The notes below the pieces were generated by a model, which searched no databases, was not told the origin of the DNA, and saw nothing but the letters and a program-made list of their open reading frames with translations. From the NCBI GenBank assembly GCA_025331445.1, contig JAIWNE010000001.1, positions 372,001 to 436,000 of the forward strand: a DNA stretch of 64,000 bases. Direction: 5' to 3'. This stretch comes from Blakeslea trispora. Its lineage: Eukaryota; Mucoromycota; Mucoromycetes; Mucorales; Choanephoraceae. Made by a program: the position numbers and the translations under genes. This document shows, piece by piece, positions 34,096 to 46,403 of this stretch (position 1 is the first letter of the stretch; every line of letters starts with the position of its first letter).

Positions 34096-34219
34096 TTTAT
34101 TATTTAAGAGAGAGATGAAAAAGAAAGGTCTGAAACTGTATGCGTACTTTTTTTTATCGGTTTTAAAAAAGAAAAAATTAATATCACTTTATTAGGACAC
34201 TGTACAGAAATTATTTGTT

Positions 34220-34739
34220 TTAGTTGGGAATAAATTGAACGGTAACGTGAACTTCACCATGGCTAGTCAAGCCCATCTTGGCAGGCAAGTTAACCCAGGT
34301 ATCGATGGGCACACCTTCAAAAGCTTCCTTGAAGTCAAGCTTGCCTTCACCAATATCATCACTGCCAATGAGGTCCTTGTCGATCACATTAAAGTAAAGC
34401 TTGTGAGCATGGCCTTCTTCGAGGTTGAAAGTGAATGTTTCGTTCCAGACAGGGTTGTTGCTGTCGTTGATGACAGATGTCTTTTGCTTGTAATCCTTGT
34501 CAATGTACAATTCACTACACAAACAAGATGAGAACAGATAGCTAGGTTGCTACAAGGTCTTTACTTACACAAAGGCATCGTTTTGACCAAACAAGTCTTC
34601 ACCATGAAGGTCGCGAGCTTCGACTAATAGTAAAAGGCAAGAGAGAGGGGGTAAATAAACCATACTCACCTCAATAGTCACAAACAAATAACTTACTAAC
34701 GGTAACTTGAAGGACACCAGGGGGATACTTTTCAAACAT
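34220..34739 (-). CDS. small single-C2-domain protein
   Basis: Three exons (34697-34739, 34569-34623, 34220-34514) total 393 nt, 130 residues, which is almost exactly one C2 domain. The domain starts GVLQVTVIEARDLHGED, with the conserved NDAFVELYIDKDYKQKTSV, NPVWNETFTFNL and VIDKDLIGSDDIGEG. Asp and Glu residues in the calcium-loop positions (NDAF, DKDLIGSDD) suggest calcium-dependent membrane binding, although the first loop is incomplete. Stand-alone C2 proteins of this length resemble plant SRC2/elicitor-responsive proteins and their fungal counterparts. No membrane span or extra domain is present, so it is a soluble cytosolic protein that may attach to membranes. A TATA-like box lies about 65 bp upstream. 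Confidence 0.92.
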
Positions 34740-34800
34740 GTTTAATAATAATAATAATATTTAGATGAAGAATTAGGCAGAAAGACAATACAATGGGCCC

Positions 34801-34810
34801 TTTTTATATC
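34801..34810 (-). promoter_or_regulatory. TATA box candidate for the C2-domain gene
   Basis: On the minus strand GATATAAAAAGGG lies 62-71 bp upstream of the start codon at 34739. Confidence 0.55.
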
Positions 34811-36989
34811 TTTTTTTTTTTCTTCTTACCAAGCACGTATTACTGTGGGGCAAAATATGACATACTTTCTCTGTTCTAGAAAACGCGTATTACTGTTGAT
34901 GAGTATGACGAATATCATCAATTTATGATGGCACAATGCTCTATTCTCTGATATTAAACCCGCTTTATACATGATAGACTACTGTTCTTTTTGGTGCTTA
35001 ATCGGAAGTGCAAAAGGATAGCGGATAAACGGCGTGGTACAGGAAAGTGTCTATCATTGACCTTAACATTTGCAAAAGATACATCTGTCTGATGTCATGA
35101 TAGAACTCTTTATAGCAAGTAAGAAATGCGTCTACCAAGACTCGAACAAGTACAAGAGGCGATATTCCTTGTTTTTTTTCTTATTTTCTTTATTCAGGGC
35201 TGAACTCTATAGAACAGCAAGAAGTTCTGCTTTTTTAAGCAGTATAATACAGATTAGATGATTGTAGCACATTGTATCTTTGCTGTATATAAGATGGAAT
35301 AAGGTGAACTAAGCTCATGATATCATTAGCTAAGCATTGACAGAGATAGGCTTTGGTACTACCGGGCTTCAGACGAATAAAGCATAGAAAGAGTCTAGAA
35401 AAAAAGAATACAAAAAAAGAAAAAAAAAAAGAGGGAGGCCATACTAACAAATTGAAACTCACAGGTTGAATACTGTAACGCCTTACTGATGACTCAATAT
35501 AATGGGCTTGGTGGATACACTCTCCCTCTTTACACAAAATAATTTTCAGATTAAAGGGTGTAGCCATATCTTTTATAGTAAAATGGCACATTGACTGTAT
35601 CATTGTGCTTTTGTTTGCACAAAGCATCAGCAAAGCGAGCTAATAATATAAAGTGTTTAAAGTCTTTATCGGAAGCAATCCTTGGGTTTCACTGTAGCCA
35701 CAGCCTTTAAGATAAATAGGCAAGGTCTCATGATGGACTTTTATTTGCCTAATTGATTTACAGTACTTGTTGGGTTACTAGCAGACTTTCTATAACAAAA
35801 CCAGGATAAGCAACCCTTTCTATCTAAAGCCATAGTGTAGATAACATATTCTTGTTTAAAGAATAACCAGTTTAGTGAACTGTGCTAGTACATGTATTAA
35901 ACAAATAGTGATTTGCATTGCAGTTCTCTGATTTAAAACTCTTGTTTGCTCTCATGCAAGGCATACTCATTTTCGCTTCTATTAAGAACATCGGCTATGC
36001 TTAATTGAGACATTCAATTTACAGGTCCCAGAAGTCTTGACGTGTTTGTTTGTATCTGTTGAGTTCTTTCCCTTTTTTTTCTAAAAAAGTGCCTGAAAAT
36101 CTCGTGTAGATTCTGTTGGTTTTGATAGTGCAAATAAAGCGAGGATATAACAACCCAATTTTTATGTTCCAAAAAAAAAGAAAGAAGGGTGTTGCCCTAT
36201 TGTTGGTGTTATCACTAATTCAAAGCTCAAAAGTATGATTTCTCATGTCGGAATTTCAGTCAAAACAATAAAAAAAAAGCATTTGTTGTATTACATTATC
36301 TTCTTTTGCTAGACAGAACAATGATGTCTAAAGATGCTCAATAGTATGCTTCATAACATGAATGACAAGTAATCAGTATAAAAGTGAGGCTATGTATTGC
36401 TTTACTTGATGATTCTAAATAGCCTTGTACTAGTCGCGGTTTACAGTACTCTTCTCTAGCTATTGTTTTTCTCTTTGCCTCAAATAATAGATTTGTGCTA
36501 CTCATTAAAATGCTTCATTGCTTATGTGTGATACATGTAAGATAGAGCCAAACAGAAAACTGGTATTGCTCAGCATGTACTAAGGTTAGACTAGATTGTT
36601 GTATGAATGATGATGTTGCCTATCTGATGGTATGGAGACTATAAACTTTGAGTTGGTATAATCAAGTCCATTCATCACACTAGAATCCAGACAAGTTGCT
36701 TTCTTTTTTGATGCATAAAAAAAAAAATGGACAGGAAAAATACATGCTTAATTGAATCCCCCTAAACAGGTTTGTTCTTTAAATGAAATCATAGTTATAC
36801 ATTTCAAGAAATATCATTCATTGAGTATTCACAAACCCTACCATTCGTTGTCTCGCGTATCTGAATAAACGAAAAAAATAAAAAGGGAAAGGGGGGTTAT
36901 CGTCAATAAACACAAATATGCTTGCTTTGTATATACATGTACACACTTGTACAAAACAATTTGATTTATTTTTGCTGCTTAAATACTAT
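34811..36989. other. intergenic, no supported gene
   Basis: 2.2 kb of A/T-rich spacer. Frames of 63 codons (35070-35261) and 132 codons (35235-35633, minus) have no motifs and contain translated homopolymer runs. Confidence 0.6.
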
Positions 36990-37520
36990 TTACATTTGTT
37001 TTTGCTCAAATTTGCAGACCAACGACCCAGTCGTAGGAAAAGAGCTCAGCTTCTCATCCATAGCCGGATTGTTATCAGGTGTAGCTAAAGAAGAAAGTTC
37101 AAGGATACGACTGCTGTTGCTACGGCTCCGGGTAAATGATAACGAAGGAGACCGTCTGGTATGCGATCCATTCGAGGGCGATGAGCGGAGCATATCCAGA
37201 TGCATAGCAGCAAGATCATCACTGCATATACTGCTATTACTGCTCTCAATTTGGAAAGACTGGGTATAATCTTCTTGAGAAGTCGATAAAAGAGGTAGTG
37301 TCTTTGAGGGATGTGAGGCTGGCACGTCATATTGCTTTGAGCATAGAGTCGCATAGCTAAACGCATCTCTTTGAAAGCATCTTTCAGAGCAATAGATGGA
37401 GTTCTAATACAGAACGCGTAGGATGTTAGATAAGCTCTACTCTTTATCTTGCACTGTTCGCCTTACCAACTCTGGCTTTATAGCACAATCACAAAAAGTA
37501 CACCAATTTGTATCGCACAT
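36990..37520 (-). CDS. ECL1-like zinc-binding protein
   Basis: Exon 1 (37467-37520) and exon 2 (36990-37403) join across a 63-nt intron (GTAAGG...ATTAG) to give 155 residues. The N-terminus MCDTNWCTFCDCAIKPEL joins NSIYCSERCFQRDAFSY across the intron. That makes a C-x2-C ... YCS-x2-C-x3-D module, the signature of fungal ECL1-type (life-span regulatory factor) proteins and related treble-clef zinc sites. The rest is Ser-rich and probably disordered, with arginine-flanked Ser patches (RRSPSLSFTRSRSNSSR) typical of phosphorylation sites. In fission yeast ECL1-type proteins affect stationary-phase survival; the role here is inferred from the motif only. Without the short first exon the zinc site would be incomplete, which supports the join. 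Confidence 0.68.
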
Positions 37521-37793
37521 CAACGAAGGCAAAAGGAGGCAAAAGAGAGTGAAGAGTTAGAGTTGAAAAAAAAAGAAGATATAAGTCAGGCAAAACACCA
37601 ACAAGTAGAACAAAGTGAGAAAAGAAAAAGAGAGAGAGAGATAAAGAGAGAACAAAGGAAAACATGGTGCGTGCACATATTTTATTGTCCCGCATAAACC
37701 TATTCAAGCTCAGAAGTTGACATTTTGGCTTTTTTATATTTAATTACTTTAATCATTTTACTATTTCTGTAGGTTTAGGATATCTGTATTAAT
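37521..37793. other. short spacer between the ECL1-like gene and MAM33
   Basis: Upstream DNA of the ECL1-like gene on the minus strand, containing a pyrimidine-rich stretch (37560-37665 on the minus strand) and a GA repeat. No gene is seen. Confidence 0.55.
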
Positions 37794-38824
37794 TTAAGCA
37801 GAAACAAATCTCTTCATGTTGTCAAGCCATTGTGTGTATTCCTTTTGTTCCTTGTGTTCAATATAGTCAGGCAAGAAGTTAGCCAAAGCAGAGTTGATGC
37901 CTCTTTCTTCAAGATAACGCTCGAAAAGACCTTGAAGACCTTCATCTAATTCGGCAAATTGAGGGCCAATGTAGAGACCACGGCGCTGCCAGTCAGCTTC
38001 AGCAGATTGCTCGTTAGCCAACTTGGATTCCTTGTAGTACATGACGCTCTCAACAGCAATTTCGCCATCTTGGGCAACTGTGTCAATGGTAACAGCACCT
38101 TGACCTTCCTGAAATGGAGAAAATACAGATATATCATCAATAACAAAATCAACCTGGATTTTATCTTGTCAAATTTACCTTCTCAATAGTCACAGAAGCG
38201 CGAACGGGGAAAGAGACGGCCTCTTCTTCTTCTTCAACCATATCATCTTCAGGAAGGAATTCATCAGAAGCAGCATTGTTGATATCAGAAATAGAAAACA
38301 AAACACGAATCCTTTTTCGAAAAAAAAAAAATAAAGAGGTGAGTTGTTGTTTTTCCTCAGCTTGATATATGATGTTGTGTTTGATGCCTTACTTTTCGTT
38401 GCCAAAGTTGCGAGTAAGGGTGACTTCATCTACACCAGGCTTATCTTCGAGCTATTGATTGTTTTGTTAGTCCTTCTTATCGATGCATCCACATTCATTT
38501 GATTACTTTACAGTAAAAGCATTGGCTTCTAAAAAGTCCTTGACAAACTCGGGCTGAGCAGGTTCTTCGTTGGACTTTTCATATTGGAGTTCTTCGTCCA
38601 ATTTGTGGATAAGATCGGCATCCACTGAGCATAAACACGTCAATAAACATAACGTCAACTTATCATGCTTGATCCATACCTGCACCGTTACTCATACGAG
38701 GAAGAGCAGCTGAAAAAGCACGTGTAGCATTGAAGGCCATCATGGGGCGAGGAGCAACGAAGCTCTTGGCCATGGCAGGACGGGCAACAACGCGAAGAGA
38801 AGAACGCAAGAAACGGAAAGACAT
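37794..38824 (-). CDS. MAM33: mitochondrial matrix acidic protein, MAM33/p32 (C1QBP) family
   Basis: Five exons (38680-38824, 38512-38624, 38393-38451, 38179-38311, 37794-38108) total 765 nt, 254 residues. The first 40 residues are rich in Arg, Ser and Ala with no acidic residues (MSFRFLRSSLRVVARPAMAK), a typical matrix-targeting presequence. The mature part has the family features: LIHKLDEELQYEK, LTRNFGNEKIRVLFSISDI, an acidic loop (DDMVEEEEA), FPVRASVTIEK and a C-terminal helical region ending LFERYLEERGINSALANFLPDYIEHKEQKEYTQWL. p32 proteins are doughnut-shaped acidic trimers in the matrix, linked to mitochondrial translation and respiratory function. The length matches the family. Confidence 0.93.
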
Positions 38825-39047
38825 AGTTAACTGAAAGCTATAAAAAAAAGAAAAAAAAAAGAAAATGACAGGGATAGAATAAATTTTTCTTATATAAAAA
38901 AAAAAAAGACAATGCGTTTCGCCGCTTCAAAAAAGAGAGAAAAAAATCAGAGAGCAGCCACGTTTTTTTTTTCTTTTTCTCACTATTATTTTAAATTCAT
39001 GCAAAATTAAGCATTAAAATAAAAGACAGCTCTCTGCCTGCAGAGAT

Positions 39048-42000
39048 TTATTCAGTTTCTTGAAGACGGTAAGAAATTGGAATGTCACCACTTGTCCTTA
39101 ATATATGATGCTTGATAGCAGCCAGTGTCATAGTAGGGGTAAGTAGTGTTTCTCCGCAAAGTAACTCGAGTGTGGATTCATCTTTGATGCCGAGTTTTTC
39201 GGCAACATATTGAGTCAATTTCCGGACACGCAAGACCCGGTTAGCCAATAGGCGATTATTTGATCTAAACAAGTTGGTTAATGAAACACAAAAACAATTG
39301 TAAGGCAGTTTGATCTATACAACACAACTTACCCTCCAGGAAGCTCGTCTAATGTCGACCCTGTAGCAGGTTTCAAAACAAAGGTTAACTTGACTGTTTC
39401 TTTTGGTGGCGTCTTGTTCTACAAAAAGAAAAGTTGAGAAGGATGATTACATCAGATAATAAAATAACTAACATATAGCAAATAAGAAAGCAACCAAGAT
39501 GGTGCTACTTCAATGATGGTGTCGGCATCTTTTCCAAGTGAGCCAACAGTGCCACGGTATAGATCCATGCCTGTTGATGCCTCTGCACTTTCTTCAGCGA
39601 TGATAATCATAGTAGTTGAAGGTATATTTAATGGAGGGAAGTCTTCAAGAGAGGGAGGTGAATAAGAGTCGATCTTATTTTCCTCAATCTCTGCAAGTCT
39701 ATTTGGCTGCTCTTCTGCATCTTCTTGACCTTCTTCGAGGTGGTTATGATTGATAGGTGTAGTTAGCTGAGCAGCGTTTGTAGATGGGTTGGCAGAAGGC
39801 GTCAAGGGGACATGATTCAAGTTGTCTCCATTAAGTGTCTTCTCGTCGTTGGTAGGCATACGTGTCAACTTTGCTTTAGCAGACAAGTTTTTCAGTCGGT
39901 TCATAAAATTGCTGCTTGTTGGCGAGGTGGGAGAATTTGGCAAGGCAGCAGGAGGAGGAATCTGAACGGCTGATTCTCGTCGGGTCATGCTTGGTCCATG
40001 ATGCATCCCTGAAAAGTAATCAGGTTGGACTTGAGATGATGGTGGTGCAGTGAATGGCCCAGCAAAGGTAGCAGCTTGAGGGGAAGTAGGTAGATAAGGG
40101 GATTGATCGGTATCAGTTGTGACAGCAGTCAAAGGTAGCTTTGGCCCCTCCAGTCCAGTCTGTTCATAAGTCGTAGTCACAGGCGTTGATGGTACTACTT
40201 GTTCTGGTAGTGTAGACTCAGTAGGCGTCTGAGGAGGTTTGCCTTTAAGTAAGTTGGACTTGTCAGGCTGGTCCAATTCAAATCGAATACTGTCTTGTTC
40301 CATCTCGTTTGCTATAAATTTCTCAAACAAATGAGCCAAAACCCATTTACCCAAGTTCAGACGCTGGTCTTCTCGGACCTCATAACCCTCAGGTAGTTCT
40401 ATTTCATCTGCATACATCTCACAGTCAAAGCAATGAAGCTCATGGAGTTGAACGGTGATCGCACCAATCTTAGTATCCACTGAACACCAGGCAGGGAAAC
40501 TCTCGATACTGTTGACTTCGAAGGCAACATCCTCGATATCTCTTTTACCGAAATTTTTGATTTGAGTACATTTAGTAAGATCCCACATTGCTATCTCGCC
40601 ATTGGTGTCCTTGGTCAAAATATGACGTCTGTTCTGGAGAACGAGGTGAGATATGATACCTGGTTTTCCAGCAATCACATCATCGGGTTCAGATCGTAAT
40701 GGGATCAATGAATTGTCATTGTCAAGGTCGTCTTCTTGATAGCTGGTAGGAATTGAGAGTACCGAGCCTGCGTACATGGTCAATTGATCACTAGGAACAT
40801 ATGCGTCTGGAATTTGGGATGTATAGGGCGAAGTTGGAGCAGGCAACTTGATTAAGGCCGATGAAGGAATTTCGGGATTGAAGTTGGAGCGGGGCAGGCT
40901 CTGTCGAGATTCAGTTGAAGGAACAGATAACCATCTATTAATGCTAGAACTAGAAGTAGCTGTCCAAACATAAGTATCATCCAAGGCTGCAATCTACAAG
41001 ATAGATAAGTATATGACTATCATTTCTCTCTCTCTCTCTCTCTTTTTTTCAGGTCAAAGTAGGGGCATGAAAGCATTGCTTACCTTTAATACCCCACTGT
41101 CCTCCTTAAACAAGCCAATACATTCAGTTTCGCTGTCAAACGAAGCTTGACCCGAAATTTGTGTCTTGTTAACAAGGCCATCTCTAGAACCAGAATAGAA
41201 GACCTTGAGTTCTGGATGATTAGAGTACAAGGACCAAACTGAATCAGGATGCGTTTCATAAGTTGTAATACAACGTTGGGCCTTCACAGACCAAAGTTTG
41301 ATAGTGGAATCCGAAGAACCAGAGAGAATCTTTGTGATAAAGTGAGTTGTATGAGACAATAAATATCTTGGAATCGACTTACATATTGTCCATCATCGCT
41401 TATCAACAGAGCACGGATATTATCGGTATGGCCTGTCAATTTACTGATGCGTTTACCTGACTTTGGATCCCATAAGCGAACTACTTTTTCGGGTGAACCT
41501 GATGCCATTAAGGTACCTGATGGGTTGACAGCTAAAGCATAAATGGAAGACTTGCTCGAATTGCTATTCATTGCATCTGAATCAAAGAGTGAGATGCCAC
41601 ATTCTTCTTATAAGGTGTCTAACTTACTGCTACTTTCATTTGATCCATAATGATTTGTAGGGCCAGCATCAATCGTGATGGACGCTTCTGTCTTTTCAAT
41701 ATCCCAGATATTGATACATCTATCTAAACCACCACTTGCAACCCATCCAGGCTGCGAGGCGTAAGTAAGACACTTGGCATAATCCATATGGTGACCAATT
41801 GTATGTGCTGTTTTTGGTGTATCGCTATAAGGTTTCCATAGTTTGATTGTTCGATCATTGGATGCAGAGACGACTAAAAAAAAAAAGAATGTCAAACTTT
41901 AGTGGTATTTCTAAACAAAATTCTATCATTCAAATATATATTTACCACAAGTACCAGCTTGACACAAGACAATATCATTGACCCAGTCAGTGTGCATTTG

Positions 42001-42309
42001 TGAGAAAGCTTTGCATGTAGTCTATATACAGGGCGTTTTATGTGAGTTAAGCGCTATGACTTGTTCGTCTTCCTTGGTATGACTGTTATGCAAACCAACC
42101 TTTCTAGAGTCGTCTGTTGTTGTTTTGTCTTTTGCTTGTGTGAAATTAAGATGCCAGCTTGCAACAACACCGTCTCTACCAGCTGAATATAAGATGCCAC
42201 CGTCTTTAGTGGTGTCTATCGCTAAAGAGTTCACACCGAGGCAATGTGCTTGCTCCTCATTACTAAAGCTAACTACATATGACACTTTGCGGCGGGTTGC
42301 TGTATTCAT
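39048..42309 (-). CDS. WDR48/UAF1-type WD40 protein, deubiquitinase cofactor
   Basis: Eight exons (42100-42309, 41946-42021, 41628-41873, 41383-41576, 41084-41329, 39473-40993, 39333-39418, 39048-39264) total 2796 nt, 931 residues. The N-terminal half is a WD40 propeller ([62 protein letters not shown]). It is followed by the WDR48-specific region ([39 protein letters not shown]). After a disordered Pro/Ser/Thr-rich insert comes a C-terminal ubiquitin-like region (VKLTFVLKP ... YRLQE). In animals UAF1 binds and activates USP1, USP12 and USP46; fission yeast has Bun107, while budding yeast lacks the gene. Intron 1 uses the uncommon donor GTTGGT. The start is divergent from alanyl-tRNA synthetase. 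Confidence 0.93.
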
Positions 42310-43086
42310 GTTATAATGACTGTGTCGGGATTAGTTTATAGAAAAGAGGGGGATACACGTATGCACACACACACACACACACACACACTTTCATGAAATG
42401 GTATTTTTGGAAAAAGAATTGTACACTATTACCAGCAAGCGGACTTGTAATGTGAGCACACAAATCAAATGAGCAACCATTTGCATATCATAAGAGAAAG
42501 CGAGGAAAAATGAATGATAGAATAGGATGGAGGATAGCTTTGAATTGGTATCTCCTTTAGTTGTTTATTTCGGTTTCCCTTGTACCAAGTAAAAGAAGCT
42601 CTTCTGACAGAGTTTCCCTTAAGAAAAGGTATTTGGATTTTTGTCTCAAGCTTCATCTGTAACACAGCTTTAGCCAACAATGGCTGAGAGAGAAAGAGAG
42701 AGAGAGAGAGATCGAAACAATCTTCCATCTGATTTTTATCTAAATCAATTTAGCCTTACATTTAGACTGTCATCGTATGAATGAATTCATAACAGGCAGT
42801 CATTTGAATAAGAGAATTATATTGATTAGCTTTTCGACTTGTACTTGTCTCAAATTTTAATCAAAACTGTCTCAAATATCAGTTTTAGGAATTCCGAAAA
42901 ATCAAATAGCCAAGAGGGCATGAAGCATAGTTTTGTGTTTCGCGAACTTTATTTGTGACAGCTTTCGCTAGCGCGCCTATTGGTTCATTCCCTTAAAAAA
43001 TTATTTCTATTTTCTTTTGACATATTCTCTTCCCCTTTGTTTTTCCCTTATTCCCCCCTTCTCTTTCTTTTTTGGCTTTTAATACC
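42310..43086. other. divergent intergenic region, WDR48 and AlaRS
   Basis: 777 bp shared as upstream DNA by the two genes. It holds a CA repeat (42364-42388), a GA repeat (42689-42710) and, just before the AlaRS start, a pyrimidine-rich stretch (43015-43075). No gene is seen. Confidence 0.6.
42364..42388. repeat. (CA)n microsatellite
   Basis: About 12 CA units, 55 bp upstream of the WDR48 start codon. Confidence 0.9.
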
Positions 43087-46000
43087 ATGACTGACTGGCC
43101 TGTTAACAAGGTGCGCTCCACCTTTATTCAATACTTTGAGGATAACCAACACACCTTTGTGCCCTCTTCTTCAACTATTCCTCATGACGACCCTACCCTT
43201 TTGTTCGCTAATGCCGGTATGAACCAGGTAAAATTTGATATAACCAAAACAATAATAAATAAAATATGACTCACATTGAATGCATATATAGTACAAGCCT
43301 CTCTTTTTGGGTACAGTTGATCCCAACTCCCCTATGGCCAGTCTTAAGCGCGCTTGTAACTCTCAAAAGTGTATTCGTGCTGGTAAGTAAGATGGATATA
43401 TCTAAAGAAATGCGTAGTGCACATATCTGAAAAGTTTATGACAATAGGTGGTAAGCACAACGATTTGGACGATGTTGGTAAAGATACCTACCACCACACC
43501 TTCTTTGAAATGTTGGGTAATTGGTCTTTTGGCGATTACTTCAAGACCGAAGCTACCAAGTTTGGTTGGGAGTTCTTGACTAAGATCATCAATCTCCCTG
43601 AAGACCGTCTTTATGTCACTTACTTTGGTGGTGACGAAAAGCAAGGCCTTCCTGCTGATCTTGAAGCCAAGCAAATGTGGATCGATCTTGGTGTTGATGA
43701 AAAGCGCTTGATTCCTGGCAACGTGAAAGATAACTTTTGGGGTAAACTAGAGCTGGTTCATGTACGTTGATTTTCTTTACTAAATCTTATTGTAGAAATG
43801 GGTGAAACCGGTCCCTGTGGTCCTTGTTCCGAAATCCACTATGACCGTATTGGTGGACGTGATGCCGCTCATTTGGTCAACATGGATGATCCTAACGTTC
43901 TTGAAATTTGGAACATTGTGTTTATTCAATTCAACAGAGAGCAAGATGGTTCCCTTCGTACATTGCCCAACCAACACATCGATACTGGTCTTGGTCTTGA
44001 ACGTCTTGTCTCTATCCTTCAAAACAAGTATTCCAACTATGATACTGACTGTTTCGGTCCTATCTTTGATAAGATTAAGGAATTGACTGGTGCTAGAGAT
44101 TACACTGGCTTGTTGGGTGAAGAAGATAAGGATGGTATTGACACAGCTTATCGTGTTGTTGGTGACCACATTAGAACTTTGACATTCGCTATCTCTGATG
44201 GTGGTGTTCCCAGTAACGAAGGTCGTGGCTACGTCTTGAGACGTATTCTTAGACGTGGTGCTCGTTATGTCCGCAAATACTTCAACGTTCCTATTGGTTC
44301 CTTCTTCTCCTCTTTGGTTGATACCTTGGTCGAACAAATGACTGAAGCTTATCCTGAATTGGCCAAGAAGGCTGATGATGTCAAGGCCATCTTGGACGAA
44401 GAAGAAGTTGCTTTCTCCAAAACTTTAGATCGTGGTGAAAAGCTCTTTGAAGCCTACATGAAGAAGACTAAGGAATCTGGCTCTACTGTCTTGTCTGGTG
44501 ATGATGTCTGGAGACTTTACGATACCTATGGTTTCCCTGTCGATTTGACTCGCATCATGGCCGAAGAAAACGGTTTGGAAGTCAACGAAGCTCAATTCGA
44601 AGCCGCTCAAGAAGCCGCCAAGAACAAGTCTCGCAAAGTAAAGGGTGGTGATAATGGTCAAGGTGTTGTTGCTCTTGATGTTCATGACCTTGGTGCCTTG
44701 GATAACAACGATGCCATTCCAAAGACTGACGACCAATACAAATACTTGCCTGGTAACATCCAAGGCCACATCAAGGGTATTTTCTTTGAACACAAGTTCC
44801 TTAACTCTACTTCTGAAATTCCCGAAGATCGCCACTTTGGTATTTTGACCGATAAATCCAACTTTTACGCTGAGTCTGGTGGTCAAGAATACGATACTGG
44901 TTCTATCATCACTTTGGATGGTAGCACTGAATTCGCTGTTCATGACACCCAAGTCTATGGTGGTTATGTTTTGCACGTTGGTCACCTTAAGTATGGTCAA
45001 TTGTCTGTTGAGGATGAAGTTGAACTTTCTTATGATGATGTTCGTCGTTTCCCCTTGAGAAACAACCACACATCCACACATATCCTTAACTTTGCTCTTC
45101 GTGAAGTTTTGGGTGAAGATATTGACCAAAAGGGTTCTCTTGTCTCTCCCGAAAAGCTCCGTTTTGATTTCTCATACAAGTCTCCTGTCAACGCTAAGCA
45201 ATTGGAAAAGGTTGAAAAGATCTGTAATGACTTCATTGGCAAGAACATGAAGGTTTACTCCAAGGAAGTTCCATTGGCTGTTGCTAAGGCTATCCATGGC
45301 TTAAGAGCTGTCTTTGGCGAAACCTATCCTGACCCTGTCCGTGTTGTCTCTATCGGTTTTGATATCGATGAAGTCACTCAAGATGTCTCTAACCCTCAAT
45401 GGAAGACAAGTAGTGTCGAGTTCTGTGGTGGTACTCACGTTGCCAAGACAAGTGACATTAAGCATTTGGCTATCATTGAAGAAACTGGTATTGCCAAGGG
45501 TATCCGTCGTATTGTTGCTGTTACTGGTGATGAAGCCCTTGCTGCTCAACGTGAAGCTCAAACTTTTGTTGCCAAGTTGGATCAACTCGAAAAGTTGGGT
45601 GGTTCTGAATTGGAAGCTGCTCTCAAGTCTGTCTCAAAGGAACTTGATGCTGCTGTCATCTCCTCTGTTGACAAGGCTGCTTTCCGTGATCGCTTCTCTC
45701 AAATCAAGAAAGCTTTCGATAACGCCGAAAAGGCTCGTAAGGCTGAACAAGTCAAGGAAGCTAGTGAAGCTGTCAAGAAGTATTTCGAACAAAATCCTGA
45801 AGCTCCTTTCTTCATTGCTGAATTACCCATGGGTAACAACACCAAGGCTTTGGGTGGTGCTATTACTTATGCCAAGACCAACTTGAAGGATAAGGCTGTT
45901 TATGTCTTTTCTGGTGATAAGGAAACAGGTCGTGTTGCCCACAACTGTATCGTTGGTAAGAACTATATCGAAAAGGGCTTGAAGGCCTCTGAATGGGCTG

Positions 46001-46137
46001 CTGTTGTCTGTGAAAAGATTGGTGGTAAGAAGGGCGGTAAGGATGACGCTGCTCAAGGTTCTGGTGATAAGATTGATGGTCTCTCTGATGCCTTGAAGGC
46101 TGCTGAAGAATTTGCTAAGCTTAAGATCAATGCTTAA
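43087..46137 (+). CDS. ALA1: alanyl-tRNA synthetase
   Basis: Four exons (43087-43227, 43292-43382, 43448-43741, 43796-46137) total 2868 nt, 955 residues, the normal length. It attaches alanine to tRNA-Ala. The class II catalytic core has [57 protein letters not shown] and [20 protein letters not shown] [16 protein letters not shown]. The editing domain, which removes wrongly attached Ser and Gly, has NNHTSTHIL (near residue 599) and FCGGTH (near 718), so the zinc/hydrolysis residues are kept. A C-Ala domain closes the protein ([12 protein letters not shown] ... AKLKINA). There is no mitochondrial presequence on this form; a longer leader form made from upstream non-AUG starts, as in yeast ALA1, is possible but not shown. 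Codon use is strongly biased, which suggests high expression. All introns lie in the first fifth. Confidence 0.99.
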
Positions 46138-46403
46138 ACTTAACCATATATCATTTTAGTGTATATTTTTATGTAATAAACCCTTTGGATTTTCTGTAAT
46201 TATTAAATCAACAATTTGTGTGTGTGTGGGGAACAATGGTCCTGTCTTTTTTTTACTGTCCGACGAATTTGATTTAACTTGTTAAGCCCTAATGTTTGTT
46301 TTTCACATGAAATTATTTTTTTCAGTTTTTTTCTCGTATGAATAACTATAAACCTTGAGGATATTTTCTTTCATCTCTTTTCTTTCTCTTTCTACATAAC
46401 AAA
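46138..46403. other. short spacer between AlaRS and the CRAL-TRIO gene
   Basis: 266 bp with T runs and a TG repeat (46217-46226). It must hold the AlaRS 3' end and the promoter of the next gene. Confidence 0.5.

Noticed and set aside
33177..34165. Terminal inverted repeats for the Tc1 element
   Set aside because: Candidate ends (GCGAAAAAAAAAATACTAG and the reverse complement of GTACTTTTTTTTATCGG) match too poorly to set the element boundaries.
43780..45129. Long antisense frames opposite alanyl-tRNA synthetase (up to 234 codons)
   Set aside because: Shadows caused by the strongly biased codon use of the AlaRS gene.
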